From Rotaria sordida (Eukaryota > Rotifera > Eurotatoria > Philodinida > Philodinidae): DNA of 64,000 nt. A program made the position numbers and the translations under genes. The notes under the pieces are model-generated. The model saw only the letters and a list, made by a program, of their open reading frames with translations, did no database searches and was not told the DNA's origin. The stretch's first letter is position 1. Every line of letters begins with the position of its first letter. The DNA lies in contig CAJNOL010000228.1 in assembly GCA_905250125.1 (NCBI GenBank), positions 1 to 64,000 of the forward strand. Direction: 5' to 3'. Below are positions 15,284 through 26,618 of this stretch, piece by piece.

Positions 15284-15921
15284 TTTTTAAAATTAATCTT
15301 TAAGAATAAAAAAAAAAAAACAAATTATTTCAATTCAAACAAATAATATATTCAGTCGAATCTCAGTCCCGTCTTGAATACACTTTTCATAGAGTTTATA
15401 ATCGTGTAAAAATTTTTCATCATTGATATCGACTGAATTATTTACATTTAAATATTTTAGAAAAAACCATAAGATACTTCTACACTATATTTACTAGCAA
15501 TATTTTCATACACTTTGTGTGTATTACATACAAAAATAAAAAAGCATTGCACGTAGATCATGCTGATACATATTCTGTTGGAATATTGGTGTATATATAT
15601 ATGACAATAACAAAATAAATAGATATGAACAAGAAAATAAATTCAACAAATCTAAAGATCCCGAAAATAAATTTTGGATTGGTCCATAGTAACATTTATA
15701 TGTCCTTCTTGAAAGAAACATCGGTATATATATTCTATGTTAAACATTTATGCAGATTATTTATTCTACAATATTGATTGGTCTAAATTTTTTACCTTAT
15801 AACGTAGGAAGAATAACACGACATAAATATTTTTATAATCATCTGATTTTCTTTTTCTTTAACGAGAAAAATGATTGTAATGATAATATACGTTTTGTTA
15901 TTTTGTTTTTAGATATTGCAC
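15284..15921. promoter_or_regulatory. Shared upstream region of RPS3A and the p24 gene
   Basis: Divergent spacer of about 640 bp that must hold the promoter of RPS3A (minus) and probably that of the plus-strand gene cluster. A T-rich acceptor-like site (TTGTTTTTAG, near 15903-15912) sits about 10 bp before the p24 ATG, and a second (TTATTCTTAAAG on the minus strand) about 15 bp before the RPS3A ATG. Both could be spliced-leader or 5'-UTR intron acceptors. No TATA or initiator could be assigned. Confidence 0.4.
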
Positions 15922-17476
15922 ATGGAAAATCATTTATATCTAATTTTGATCATTAGTCTTTTTCAATTAATTACTATATCATATTCACTCTATTTTCACA
16001 TTGATGAAACAGAACGAAAATGTTTTATAGAAGAAATACCTGATGAAACATTAGTTATTGGAAAATATAGAGTTGAATTACTTGATGAAAATACAAATAC
16101 ATATGGTGCAACACCATATGGAATTGGTATGAATGTAGAAATTAAAGACCCAGATGATAAAATAGTCTTATCAAAATTATATACAAGTGAAGGACGTTTT
16201 ACATTTACATCACATATGCCTGGTGAACATCTTATTTGTTTATATTCAAATTCAAGTGCATGGTTTGGTAGACAAAAATTAGTATGTATTTATATCTTAA
16301 GAAATATTATTAAAATTTTAATTGACATGTTTTTTATGTTTCTTCTAGCGTATTCATCTTGATATTGATGTTGGTGAACATGCAATAGATTATCAAGAAA
16401 TTGGTGCACGTGAAAAACTTACGGAACTTCAATTACGTATTAGACAATTATTAGATCAAGTACAACAAATGTATGTTAGATATATATATATATATATATA
16501 TAAAGTTTTTTTCTTTCTAACGTCGAAATAGATACTAGTTACATAGAAGAAAAAAAAAGAAAGTTGATTATTACCGTTAAGGCTGCGTCCTCTCAGGCAT
16601 TTTTTGATAGCAGTTTATCAGAAAATTGTAAAATTTTCAGAGTAGATGAATCTTAATGCGTAGAGAAAAAGTTGTCATAGATTCAAATTTATAAATACTT
16701 TTTTCTAGGAGATATCGGGATCGCAAAAAACTAAAACTCACTATCTTAATAACCTCACTTTCTCAACTACAATACATCTGATAGAGTTGACATTTGGTTT
16801 TAGAGATATTAGACATTGCTTGTAGTGCGTTCTTTATATCTCCTATCATTCTAATAACAAGGTCAAAATACTCAGCGTACTCCTTAAAATACATGTTTTT
16901 TTCTTTGACCGACCTTTTTTCCAGTATAAGTAGAAGAAAGTTTCATCTGTGGTTGGGAAATGACAGCTATTCCTTACTTTATTTTTGTTAAAAAGTTCAT
17001 TTTTCAAAAACAACGAAAGACTATGTAAATTTTAATGTTTCTCAGAAAAATACTTCGACATATCTATCGAGTAGAAAGAAACAAAAAAAAATCAAAACAT
17101 TTTCGTTCAAGAAAGTAAAGGGTATACTATCGATATTTTGTTAATCAACCAAGTATTTTGATAAAAGTACTTCTTGACATTTTATCTGTAGTAAATCTTT
17201 TTTCTGGTATGAATAGAAGAAGACTTTATTGCAATAAATGCAACTATTTCGGTCATGTACGAAAGAGAAAAATATTGAAATCGTTTGATTTTTTTTTCTA
17301 GAGCAAAAGAACAAAATTATCAACGTTATCGTGAAGAACGTTTTCGTGCTACAAGTGAATCAACAAATCAACGTGTTTTATGGTGGTCATTTGCTCAAGT
17401 AACTGTTTTAGTCATAGCTGGATTTTGGCAAATGCGTCATCTTAAAGGATTTTTTCTAGCTAAAAAACTTGTTTAA
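15922..17476 (+). CDS. TMED9: p24 cargo receptor, TMED4/TMED9 type
   Basis: Type I membrane protein of COPI/COPII vesicles that sorts cargo between ER and Golgi. Exons 15922-16281, 16349-16470 and 17302-17476 join to 218 residues. The signal peptide ([15 protein letters not shown]) is followed by the GOLD domain starting [20 protein letters not shown], with [20 protein letters not shown] and its two conserved Cys. Next come a coiled coil ([16 protein letters not shown]), [19 protein letters not shown], one TM segment and the cytoplasmic tail [14 protein letters not shown]. The tail has the FF and KKxx sorting signals (KKLV). An in-frame Met two codons upstream (15916) is an alternative start. 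TMED4 and TMED9 cannot be told apart here. It is the first gene of a tight same-strand cluster. Confidence 0.95.
16471..17301 (+). other. Long intron 2 of the p24 gene
   Basis: 831 bp, ten times longer than the neighbouring intron. It holds a (TA)n run near 16482-16501 and short AT-rich frames. A GC-richer patch (AAGGCTGCGTCCTCTCAGGC, near 16578) may be the edge of an old insertion, but I found no matching inverted end. Confidence 0.4.
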
Positions 17477-17672
17477 ACATTGTTTTTTTTTGAATTTTTC
17501 TTTATTATTTAATTTTAATAATCTCGTGGTGTTAGGATTGCAACTAACCTCAGCTAGTTTCCAATTAATATATTTTTTTTTGGTTTATTCTGTTTTAGAA
17601 AATTTTCTCTTAAAAAAAATTTAAAATCCAAAAAAGAACAAATTGTCTTATTTTTTTAATATTTGATATTCA

Positions 17673-20600
17673 ATGATCGCTCGAGGTGTTCGAAATGTTA
17701 TTTATAATTATACTGATGCTCAACGCAAAGTTCGATCGGCAACATCGAATGATGCATGGGGTCCATCACCAGCACTTATGCATGAAATAGCTGATTTAAC
17801 TGATAATGTTGTTGCCTTTTCTGAAATCATGCCAAGTAAGTCGATTATTTATATGAAGCTTCCTATCTGCCTCCTCAAAATATGATTTTTATGCTATTAC
17901 ATGGTATTAAATTGAAATTTTCTATACATGTTGAGATTAACTACTCATGTTTCTATCAGGGCGAGAACAAATTCATTACTCATGTTGGAGTCTTTGGTGT
18001 GTCTGACATTATTCAACTGCTCCAAGAGGCAGAATCAATTTTCTTTTTCTTTTTCAATTTGAAAAATGACATTTACCGCTAAAGACTCATAGTCCTTTTT
18101 GATACTTTTTTTTCTTTGTTGAGATATACATGAATCGATGAAATTGCAAAATTCTATTTAAAAAAAAATGATTGTCTTCTTTGATTAAGACCTATTTTGA
18201 GAAAATACACTCGAGAGTCACTAGCTCTAAGCGTCAGCTTCAAAATAAAAAAAAAAAAGAAAGACTCTATCTCTTGAACTGTTCGAATGACGGTGAAGAT
18301 ACTAAAAAAAATTTCAATATTTCCAACATGTACAATAAAATTCTTATTGCTTCGACATATGACAAGAAATCGAACTGAAATTTTTCCGAGATATAATGGA
18401 TGAAGTACTTCAATCTATCAACAAAAAAGAAGGCTCGTTCAGTGATGAAATTGTTAACCTCTCGAAAGTAACTTTCATATTTCTAGAATAGTTGATTAGG
18501 ATGCCAAAAATGGATTGCAGTTCAAATTAATTAGTTAGTCCTCATTCTGACTATACACGGCTGACTTAAAACTCGATATTATACGTCCTCTATGAATGTC
18601 TATCATTTGCCACACATTCTGGTTCCCTGAATCAATATCTGAATAAATCCATATTTGGGGATAAGTAAAAACTTAGTCAATTCTGGTGACCAAGTAGGAA
18701 CTTAAATTTAGGGATTTTTTTCAAAATAAGATACATTATACAATGGCCTATGATAGTTCCTAGTCCTATAAGTCAGTACTTTTTCGAGGATTAGATCCAA
18801 CCACTAGTTCCTTTTTTTTTTGAGAACTAGTTTCAGTCACTAGTTGTTTTTTGAAAGAATTGGAGCTAGAACTGGTGATCAGATCTGGAGCTGATAACCA
18901 GTTCTCTTTGAAAGAACTGGAACTAGTGACCAGGTTTGAGAAGAGAATTGGAATTGGCGACCAGTTCTTTTTGAGAGAACTGAAACTGGTGACGAGTTCT
19001 TTTGCTTTGATTGCTAGAACAACTACCGAATATGATCGGCAGTCTAGCATTGTCAATAGAACCAGTTCATTTGAAAAGAACTGGTCACTGGATCCAGTTA
19101 TCAATAAAAGAACTGATTGTCAGGACTAGTTCTGAAAATAAAAAGTACTAATTTGTGGACCAAGTTCTCGAAAAAGTAACTGACTCATAAAACTAAGAAC
19201 TTTCATAGGCCTATGTATAATATATCTTATTTTGAAAAAATTCCCAAATTTAAGTCTTTACTTGATCATCAGAATTGACTAAGTTTTTACTTATTAATAA
19301 ATATGGATTCATCAAGAGATTGATTGATTCAGGGAATCAGCATGTGTGGCAAATGATAACCGGCTGCTTAGTTTATGACTAAGACACTTTACTCAAAAGC
19401 AATATTCGAGCGCGTCAAGAATTGTTTGTTTTTGACTGAAATTCAACCAGTTTAAACCTTCATAATTAGGTTTTCTATTAAAACAAATGATATATTTCAA
19501 ATCAACATGAGAAACTGAGTCGATCTATGTATGTCACAAAATGATCTATCAGCTTTCATTTTCTTTCAAAAATTCAGCCCTGGTCCTCCTCAAGGATACG
19601 CCAAAACATAAACTCAAAATGCTAGCTGAATAAATGGGTAAAAATGAAGTTTTGATTGAGTTTATTTTTTGGCGTATTCTTGAGAGGACCATAGCTAGAT
19701 TTTTAGAGGTCAATGTAACATGCATAGATCAACTCAGTTTTTCATAGTGGTTTCAAATATATCATCTGTTTTAATAGAAAACCTAGCTATGGAGATCGAA
19801 ACTGGTCAAATGTCAATCAAAAAAAAAACAATTTATGGCACGCTCGAATATTGTACGTTTGAATGAAGCATTTTATCTGCAAACTAATGTCGGTGTAATA
19901 CCAACACTCTGTAGAAGTTCAAAAGAGCTATTGAATAGTATGTAATTCACGGTGAAACGCTGCTTTCATAGTATCATAGAAGGAAAATTTGATCGTACCT
20001 TTATACTGTATATATGAGTGAACGGTGTCATCTAAAGAAAAAATAGAACAAAGATATTGTGTCATGATTTCTATATATCATTCGATAGCGGAAAGAATGA
20101 GTTTTAATTTGACATATAATTCAAATTAAAAGTGTTGAAGAAAGAAGAAAAATATTTCAAACGAACGCTGCATATCATGACCTTATAAGGAATAGGATAA
20201 CATCGAGTTTTAAGTCAGCCGGAATGACGACTAACTGATCAATTCGAACGGCAATCGACTTCTAACATTTGAATTGACTATTTGGAAAATATGGAGGTTG
20301 ATTTCGAGTGGGAGCTGATTTCATCGCTTAACGATTCCCCCCTTTCAGCTCAATATTATATACTCGATCGAGAGATCCAATTTGGCAAACATACGAGATC
20401 GAAATCGATTGAAGTTTCGATTTTGAATTGGAAGAGGAGAAGGAGAAGGACTTAAAATATCTTATTTTTAGTTATATGGAAACGTTTAAATGATCATGGT
20501 AAAAATTGGCGTCATGTTTATAAATCTCTTGTTTTACTTGATCATTTAATAAAATTTGGCAATGAACGTGTTAGTCAACAATGTAAAGAAAATATATTTG

Positions 20601-23252
20601 CTATACAAACATTAAAAGATTTTCAATATGTCGAAGATCAAAAAGATCAAGGTTTTAATGTACGTGAAAAAGCTAAGCAATTAGTTGCTTTACTTAAAGA
20701 TGATGAACGTTTACGTAATGAACGTCGAAAAGCACAAGAAGCTCGTGAACGTTATGCACGTCAAGCTATGGGCTTGGATTCAAGTGGTGCTATTACATAT
20801 GGCCGCCCATCAACTTCAACATCAATGCGACGTAATAGTGCTGAAGGTGGGGATTATTTTAGTGCAACACCATATCAATCAAATCAATATCCAACAAGTT
20901 CAACTGCACATCGTTCATCATCACTTAGTGAAAATCTTTATGCAGCTTCAACTCAAGATTTTGTTCAACCAACTAATCAAGAAGAAGAACAATTACAAAT
21001 GCAAATTGCATTAGCTGAATCACAACGTGAAGTAAGTTTAAATGAGATGAACTGAAAATTTATCATATTTTTATTTTTATAGGCTGAAGATGAAGAACGT
21101 CGTCGTCGTAATGATGATTTAAAACTTAAAATTGCATTAGAACGATCAGTCAATGAATCATCACCAGATGCATTTAATTCTCAAGTAAATAAATTCTTTC
21201 TTAAATCATTTATAACGAAAAGCGGTATAAAGAATTTTCTGTTGTCGAATAATAAAATAGAAAAAAAAAAGAGAAAAGTCCAAACGAAAAATAAAATTAT
21301 AAAAAAAAAACATTGTCGACATTATTGAATAGCAATTTGCTATTTGTGTTTAAACATAATTTCAAGCATAGGAAATCGAGATTGAATATTAATCAAAATA
21401 TAGTTTCATAAGAAGCTCACGTATTAAATTCATATACAAACATGAAAAGTTTTTAACGCATATTAAACGATATCCTTCATAAAAAGAAAAATGTTAGATC
21501 AATGATGACAATTAGAGATCTCAAAAGTGGATAAACTATTTTAGTAGGAATTAAGTCAATAAGTCATGTTTTGCAATAGACTAAAAGAAAATTAACCAAT
21601 AATTCATTTTTATTTTTGTTTGAGCCAATTCAGAAATAAAACATCAAAGATGTTTTTTGTTTTATCATTTTAGAAATTTGATTTTTATCCACAACTTAAT
21701 CCTGTGGATCCATATCAACAACCTCATCCTTTGGATCCATATCAACAACCTCATTCTGTTGATCCATATCAACAACCTCATCCTCTTGATCCATATCCAA
21801 AACCTCATCCTCTTGATCCATCTCCATTTGACACAAATTATCAACATAATGATCCATATTTACCATCATCAACAACATCTAATATCGGTTGGAATCTACC
21901 AAATGCTCGTCCATCAACTCATCTTGGTTTTACAACTGTTACAAGTATAAACATTAATTTTTATTCTCTTAGTAAATATTTAATTGATTTATTTATTTTT
22001 TTTGTTCTCTTCTAGATGATCCATGGTCATCAGAACCAAGTGGTCGTAATTCTGCAATAGCAACAACAGGAACAAATGATCCATGGCAAGTAACAACACA
22101 TTCATCGACTACGCAAGCTAATCCATGGACTGAAACGAAGCCTACAACAACTAACAATGGTACGGGTCTTTCTCTTAATATTGGTGATCCTTGGGGTGTT
22201 GGTTCAAATAATTCTCAAACAACAAAAACAACTTTACCTCCAACAGCAACTACTTCTAAAGCAATTGATAATGAATTAAGTGAATTTTTTGGAGCTAGTG
22301 CAAGTAATATTTGTTATATTTTACAGTATATACATATATATATATATATATATTTATATTTCTCATAGATATCTCAACATCTAATAATTATCAACAACAG
22401 ACATCATCAAATCCATGGAATATGCCATCATCAAATTTGCCATTAATACCTAATAATTCAAGTTCAATTTCACCACAGAATACTGGCTTTAATGTTGGTG
22501 GTAATATACTTTATCCAACAATTGCTAGTGGAAATAATTCCAATAATCCAAGTCCACTTCCATCAGGATTATCAACATCTCGTAAAACACCTGAAAGTTT
22601 TCTTGGTGAAAACTTTGGTAATTTAGTTAATCTCGATAAATTGGTTACAGATAAAAAAAGTAACATAAAAAAAAATAGGACGAATATATAAGAGTCATTT
22701 TTCGACTATCTCTTGATATTAATCAATCGAATTCGAATCCAAAATTTTAATCGATCGAGTCCGGTTTCGAAAATTCTTGGACCCGATGGACTCTACCACG
22801 TAGTCTCTTGAAATCTGCTACTTTTCCTTCGATACATTTATGATACAAAAGTAACTATCAATATTTTGAGCAAAAGTGAGCCTAAACTCTTTGGAAATAG
22901 CCTTATTTTGTTACTAAAATATGTCTCGTAAAATTTTGCATTAGACAAGTTATGATTTTGAGAAAACTGATGATGACCGAAAAATGACTCTTATGCATGG
23001 TCTCTGTCCTTTCTTCACATTCATCTATTTATTTATTTATTTATTTTATTTCCAGCTACCAATCCATTTGGAACAACTGCTACACGTGCTCAAAATCCAT
23101 TTACTAATATAATGAAACCACCAACACTTGATCAATTAAGTTCAACAAATAATCCTGGTTTTACTAGTGGTTCACCATTACCACCACCACTCATTCCTTC
23201 GTCATTTAATACAAATACTGCAACGCTCAACACAAATAATCCATTTATGTGA
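17673..23252 (+). CDS. EPN: Epsin (ENTH-domain clathrin adaptor)
   Basis: Binds PI(4,5)P2, ubiquitinated cargo, AP-2 and EH-domain proteins in clathrin-mediated endocytosis. Exons 17673-17835, 20472-21031, 21083-21184, 21674-21944, 22016-22303, 22369-22659 and 23056-23252 join in phase to 623 residues. The ENTH domain (about 1-140) shows VRSATSNDAWGPSPALMHEI, VVAFSEI, IIWKRLNDHGKNWRHVYKSL and NVREKAKQLVALLKDDERL. Two ubiquitin-interacting motifs follow: EEEQLQMQIALAESQRE and NDDLKLKIALERSVNES. The middle has DPW motifs (NDPWSS, NDPWQ, GDPWG) for AP-2, and the C-terminus three NPF motifs (TNPFG, QNPFT, NNPFM). A lineage-specific block repeats DPYQQPHPL-like nonamers. The start is 197 bp after the p24 stop. 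Intron 1 (2.6 kb) and intron 6 carry inverted-repeat elements. Confidence 0.95.
18601..19358. mobile_element. Inner foldback unit A with tandem GAACTGG core
   Basis: Arms about 18601-18770 and 19195-19358 share inverted TATCATTTGCCACACAT, GTAAAAACTTAGTCAATTC and AAAATAAGATA segments. The centre (about 18780-19140) is filled with short, mutually inverted variants of GAACTGGAACTAGTGACCAG, so it is palindromic at two scales. No coding frame with recognisable motif. Confidence 0.75.
19353..19899. mobile_element. Inner foldback unit B
   Basis: Almost the whole stretch is an inverted repeat with a centre near 19630. Matching landmarks are CAATATTCGAGCG (19400) against CGCTCGAATATTG (ending 19853), AACCTTCATAATTAGG against its diverged complement, and GGATACGCCAAAA against TTTTGGCGTATTC flanking the centre. 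Arms are about 250 bp. It abuts unit A with no spacer. Confidence 0.75.
22691..22991. mobile_element. Short MITE in epsin intron 6, TA flanks
   Basis: A 301-bp stretch bounded by inverted AGAGTCATTTTTCG (22691-22704) and CGAAAAATGACTCT (22978-22991), flanked by TA on both sides (22689-22690 and 22992-22993). No transposase. TA duplication with short terminal repeats fits a Tc1/mariner-type non-autonomous element. The interior has no longer arms, unlike the other elements here. Confidence 0.75.
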
Positions 23253-23674
23253 AACTATTGATCTTCCTGACATTTGTTGTTTTTTTTTATTGCTAATCTT
23301 CCGTGAAACAAAATCAAACAATAAAACTCTTTTTTTTTTTTGTTCTCTGTCTTTTTTTTAGTTCTAACTGATATTGTTAAGCGAGCTTGTATCATCGTGC
23401 TAATAATTATTTCTAGAATCTCTTTTTTTTTTTTTCATCTGTATAATATATGAAACTGATATACAAATCGTTTCCTAATCAATTTAAAAAGCCAAAGAAA
23501 GATTTTTTTTTTCTAAGTGTACATTAATGCTAACAAACTTTTTTTTTTTTCATACGAATATAGTTACTTGTATTTTTTTTTCTTTAAGACAATAAAATAA
23601 ATAGATAAAACAAGTTTTTCTTTTTTTTTCGTTTGGTATAGTCAATTAATATTTAACTTTTCTTCTCTTTCTAG
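23253..23674. other. Epsin-ADPRM spacer with acceptor-like site
   Basis: 422 bp, very T-rich, with an AATAAA-type signal near 23591. It ends in a polypyrimidine tract and CTTTCTAG directly joined to the ADPRM ATG. This is a canonical 3' splice site with no evident upstream exon, so it is a good candidate for a spliced-leader acceptor. Confidence 0.5.
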
Positions 23675-26008
23675 ATGGCTACAATAGCCATCGTTGAGGA
23701 TGAAATATCAACTAGCCCACCAACACCATCAATGTTTGCTGCACCCGATCCAGATATAAATCAATCATCATTTGATCGAAATGAAACAATTGCTCCTATT
23801 CTATCTTTTGGTTTAATAACAGATATTCATTATGCTGATCATGATGATCGATGGAATTATGTAAAAACACATTTAAGACGTTATAGAAATGCAGCAAAAT
23901 TAGTCAATGAAGCATGTAATTATTGGTTAAATGGCAAATATCCAATATCATTTATACTACAACTTGGAGATATTATTGATGGAATTTGTTCTACAAATAA
24001 AACATCAATCAATGATTTAAATATGATATTAGAACAATTTACAAAGAATTTTAAATCTTTACCTATTTATCATATATGGGGTAATCATGAATTATATAAT
24101 TTTACACGAGAAGAATTAATAAATGGACCATTATGTTCATTTGATACAAAAGATACATCTCCAGCACATTATGGAACATTTGAAGTATGCCCTAATTTAA
24201 GAATTATTGCACTTGATACATATGAATTCAGTGCATTAGGTATTGAACATGATAGTGAAGCATATATTCAAGCAACAGAATTATTAAAAAAACATAATCA
24301 AAATGAACAATTGAATGATCCAACTGGTTTACGTGGACATCAACGAAGATTTGTACAGTTTAATGGTGGTATCAAATCAAAACAAATGGACTGGCTAAAA
24401 GAACAATTAACTGAAGCTAAAAATCGTAATGAAAAAGTTATTATTATTGGTAATATATGATTTATTTTCATTTTATTTTACAACTATTTTCTAAACTTGA
24501 ATAGATCTATTACATGTAGGAACAAATACTAAAGATCTCGATTATGAGAAGTTTTGTAAAACATGATCTTAAAATGATTGTTCAAGTAGAGGGGGTAGAA
24601 ATTTGTATCCCTCTCCTTTACACTAGAACTCATGAGGTCCAAACTATTCGGATACAGGTTAGACCGTGTCCGAGACCAACTCGACGAGCTCTGACCGTGA
24701 CAGACATCACCATGAAAACATCACAGATCGTGGCAGACATCTTAGCAACGCTCTTGTTCATCACAGTCTGTAACAGAGTTACCAGAGAAAAATAGTTCAG
24801 GTCTTTAGTTTATTGCTGCGTAGATAATACAAATTTACAGTAGTTTTAAAAATGAATGCTGTAGTCTCTCTCAGGAAACTAGACAAAATGATCTTCGAAT
24901 TTCAGCTTGTAATTTATTTGTTAAAACTTCAGATCTTTTGATAGTTCTTCTATCCTGAAATAAGAACATTGAATCTGTCGTTATATACGGTCCACGCCCA
25001 TTGAAAGTATACCCTTCGAGTTTTTTGTTTTTTATTAATATACGTTTCTTATATATTAACCTACTATATATAGGAAGAAAGTCAGAAATGCGCTGCATCT
25101 TTTGGTATATTTACATTGACCATCAAATGCAGTTTGAAGTATAAAAAGTGTATCAGAAAAAAAGTGACATTTTTTCTTTTACCAAATTTCAGGTATCCGT
25201 ACTGGTGTAATATGTTTTTGATTTCGCATATATCTCGACTTAGGTAAATGATAAAACGTTGAATTTTNNNNNNNNNNNNNNNNNNNNNNNNNNNNNNNNN
25301 NNNNNNNNNNNNNNNNNNNNNNNNNNNNNNNNNNNNNNNNNNNNNNNNNNNNNNNNNNNNNNNNNNNAAAAATGTTACAACATTATGAACACTGTGGCAA
25401 AAAAGAAAAAGTGACTTTTTCTTCTAATACACCTTTCATACTTTAAACTGCATTTAATGGTCAATGTAAATATACCAAAAGATGCAGCACATTTCGGGCT
25501 TTCTTCCTATATATAGTAGGTTGATAGATAAAAAACGTATATTAATAAAAGACAAAAAATTCAAAGGGTATACTTTCAATGGGCGTGGACTGTATATATG
25601 ACAGAATCTCTTGATTTACAATATTTTTCTGATCATTCGTGTTTTACATTTTAATCTCACAGAGTAAAATAAAGAATCGAATTTTTGTTTTTTTTTTTTT
25701 TGAATGTTTAAGGTCATATTCCAATTCATCCAAGTGCATGTGATCATCTTGATCTATTATGGAATTATAAAGAAGTATTAGATCTTTTATGGCAATTTGA
25801 TGGTACTGTTCTCGCTTATATTGCTGGTCATGATCATGATGGTGGTTATTTTCGTGATCGAAAAAATATTCATCATTTAACATTACAAGCTATAGTGGAA
25901 TGTGATCCAAATACAAATTCATTTGCAACTGTACATGTCTATAACGATTGTCTATTAATTGAAGGTGTTGGTCGTATTGGTACCTATAAAATTGATTGTC
26001 AATTGTAA
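23675..26008 (+). CDS. ADPRM: Mn-dependent ADP-ribose/CDP-alcohol diphosphatase (ADPRM)
   Basis: A metallophosphoesterase that hydrolyses ADP-ribose, CDP-choline and related diphosphates in the cytosol. Exons 23675-24449 and 25713-26008 join to 356 residues, close to the family length. The dimetal motifs are in order: DIHYAD (GLITDIHYADHDDR), GDIIDG, GNHE (HIWGNHELYNF), the HIPIHPSA histidine at the start of exon 2, and GHDHDGGYF. The RRFVQFNGGI and QMDWLKEQL blocks are typical of ADPRM rather than of other calcineurin-like phosphatases. The start ATG directly follows a CTTTCTAG acceptor. The single intron (1.26 kb) contains a foldback element with an assembly gap at its centre. Confidence 0.94.
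24971..25608. mobile_element. Foldback element in the ADPRM intron, centre unsequenced
   Basis: Inverted arms about 24971-25170 and 25410-25608 flank the N gap. They share GTCCACGCCCATTGAAAG, CCTACTATATATAGGAAGAA, a GATGCAGC segment and TACATTGACCAT, with scattered differences. CGGTCC/CAGTCC next to TATATA on both sides (near 24988 and 25592) may be the true termini, but weaker similarity continues about 15 bp outward. Assemblers often break at such hairpins. Confidence 0.75.
25268..25367. other. Assembly gap, 100 N
   Basis: Exactly 100 unknown bases, the conventional placeholder for a gap of unknown size. It lies in the loop of the foldback element in the ADPRM intron. Confidence 0.99.
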
Positions 26009-26155
26009 AAGTGAATCAACAAAGAACAAAAAAAAAAAGAAAATAATATAAAAAAAAATTTAATATTTTCTTATTTATATGACACTGATATTAAAAAATA
26101 TTATTTTATCTATTTTCCTTCTATTTTAGATTAACTTTTTATTAAAGAAAAAATT

Positions 26156-26618
26156 ATGCGTCTATATAATCGTGTTGTATTAATGCATCGTAAACAAATA
26201 TGGCAACCATGGACTACACAAGTAAGTTATTCTATTTGTATTTCTTGTTTTTCTTTTAATTTTTGTTTTTACTATAATATAGGGTCGCTCAATTTTTAAT
26301 TATGCAATGGAACACGTTCCGCATGTAGTTTTGGGTATTCCTTTTGCAGCTGTGTGTAAGTTTTTCATCTTCAGAAAAAAAAAAATAAATAAACAAAAAG
26401 AATTCATGTCTTTTAGTTATGGTAATTATTTTAAGTAAAGAAATTTATAAAGCAAATGCTTATCAATTTAATGTCTATAAACGACGAGCTATGGGTTCGT
26501 TATTGAATTTTTGTTATTCTTTATTTAAGACTTGATGAGGCTTTTTTTGTTTCTTCTGTATATTTTAGTTCGCCGACCAGAAGACGTACCTATTGAATAT
26601 CGACCATTCTGTAGTTGA
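26156..26618 (+). CDS. Small single-pass membrane protein, 88 aa, hypothetical
   Basis: Exons 26156-26221, 26283-26355, 26417-26494 and 26569-26618 join in phase to 88 residues with good splice sites, so the gene is real although each exon is tiny. The protein is basic at the N-terminus (MRLYNRVVLMHRKQIWQPW). It has one hydrophobic segment at about residues 39-53 (VVLGIPFAAVFMVII). The C-terminus is basic and Tyr/Pro-containing: VYKRRAMVRRPEDVPIEYRP. Size, single TM segment and basic ends resemble small accessory subunits of mitochondrial respiratory complexes, but I do not recognise the family. It begins only about 147 bp after the ADPRM stop, and an acceptor-like CTATTTTAG ends about 27 bp before its ATG, as expected for a downstream operon gene. 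Confidence 0.7.

Larger units (their letters stand above)
18531..20238. mobile_element. Nested foldback elements in epsin intron 1
   Basis: The outer inverted ends are 18531-18585 and about 20187-20238. Both carry GGCTGACTTAAAACTCGAT preceded by AGTTAGTC, and the left copy has about 10 extra bases inside. Within them two further inverted-repeat units lie side by side: 18601-19358 and about 19353-19899. This looks like insertion of palindromic elements into an older one, or growth of one by rearrangement. No transposase frame is present and no target duplication could be fixed. Confidence 0.75.

Noticed and set aside
21665-21878. Minus-strand frames rich in Met/Asp/Trp opposite epsin exon 4
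   Set aside because: They are the mirror image of the DPYQQPHPL repeats of epsin.
24544-24795. Open frame in the ADPRM intron
   Set aside because: It lies wholly inside an intron, has no recognisable motif, and reflects a local GC-richer patch.
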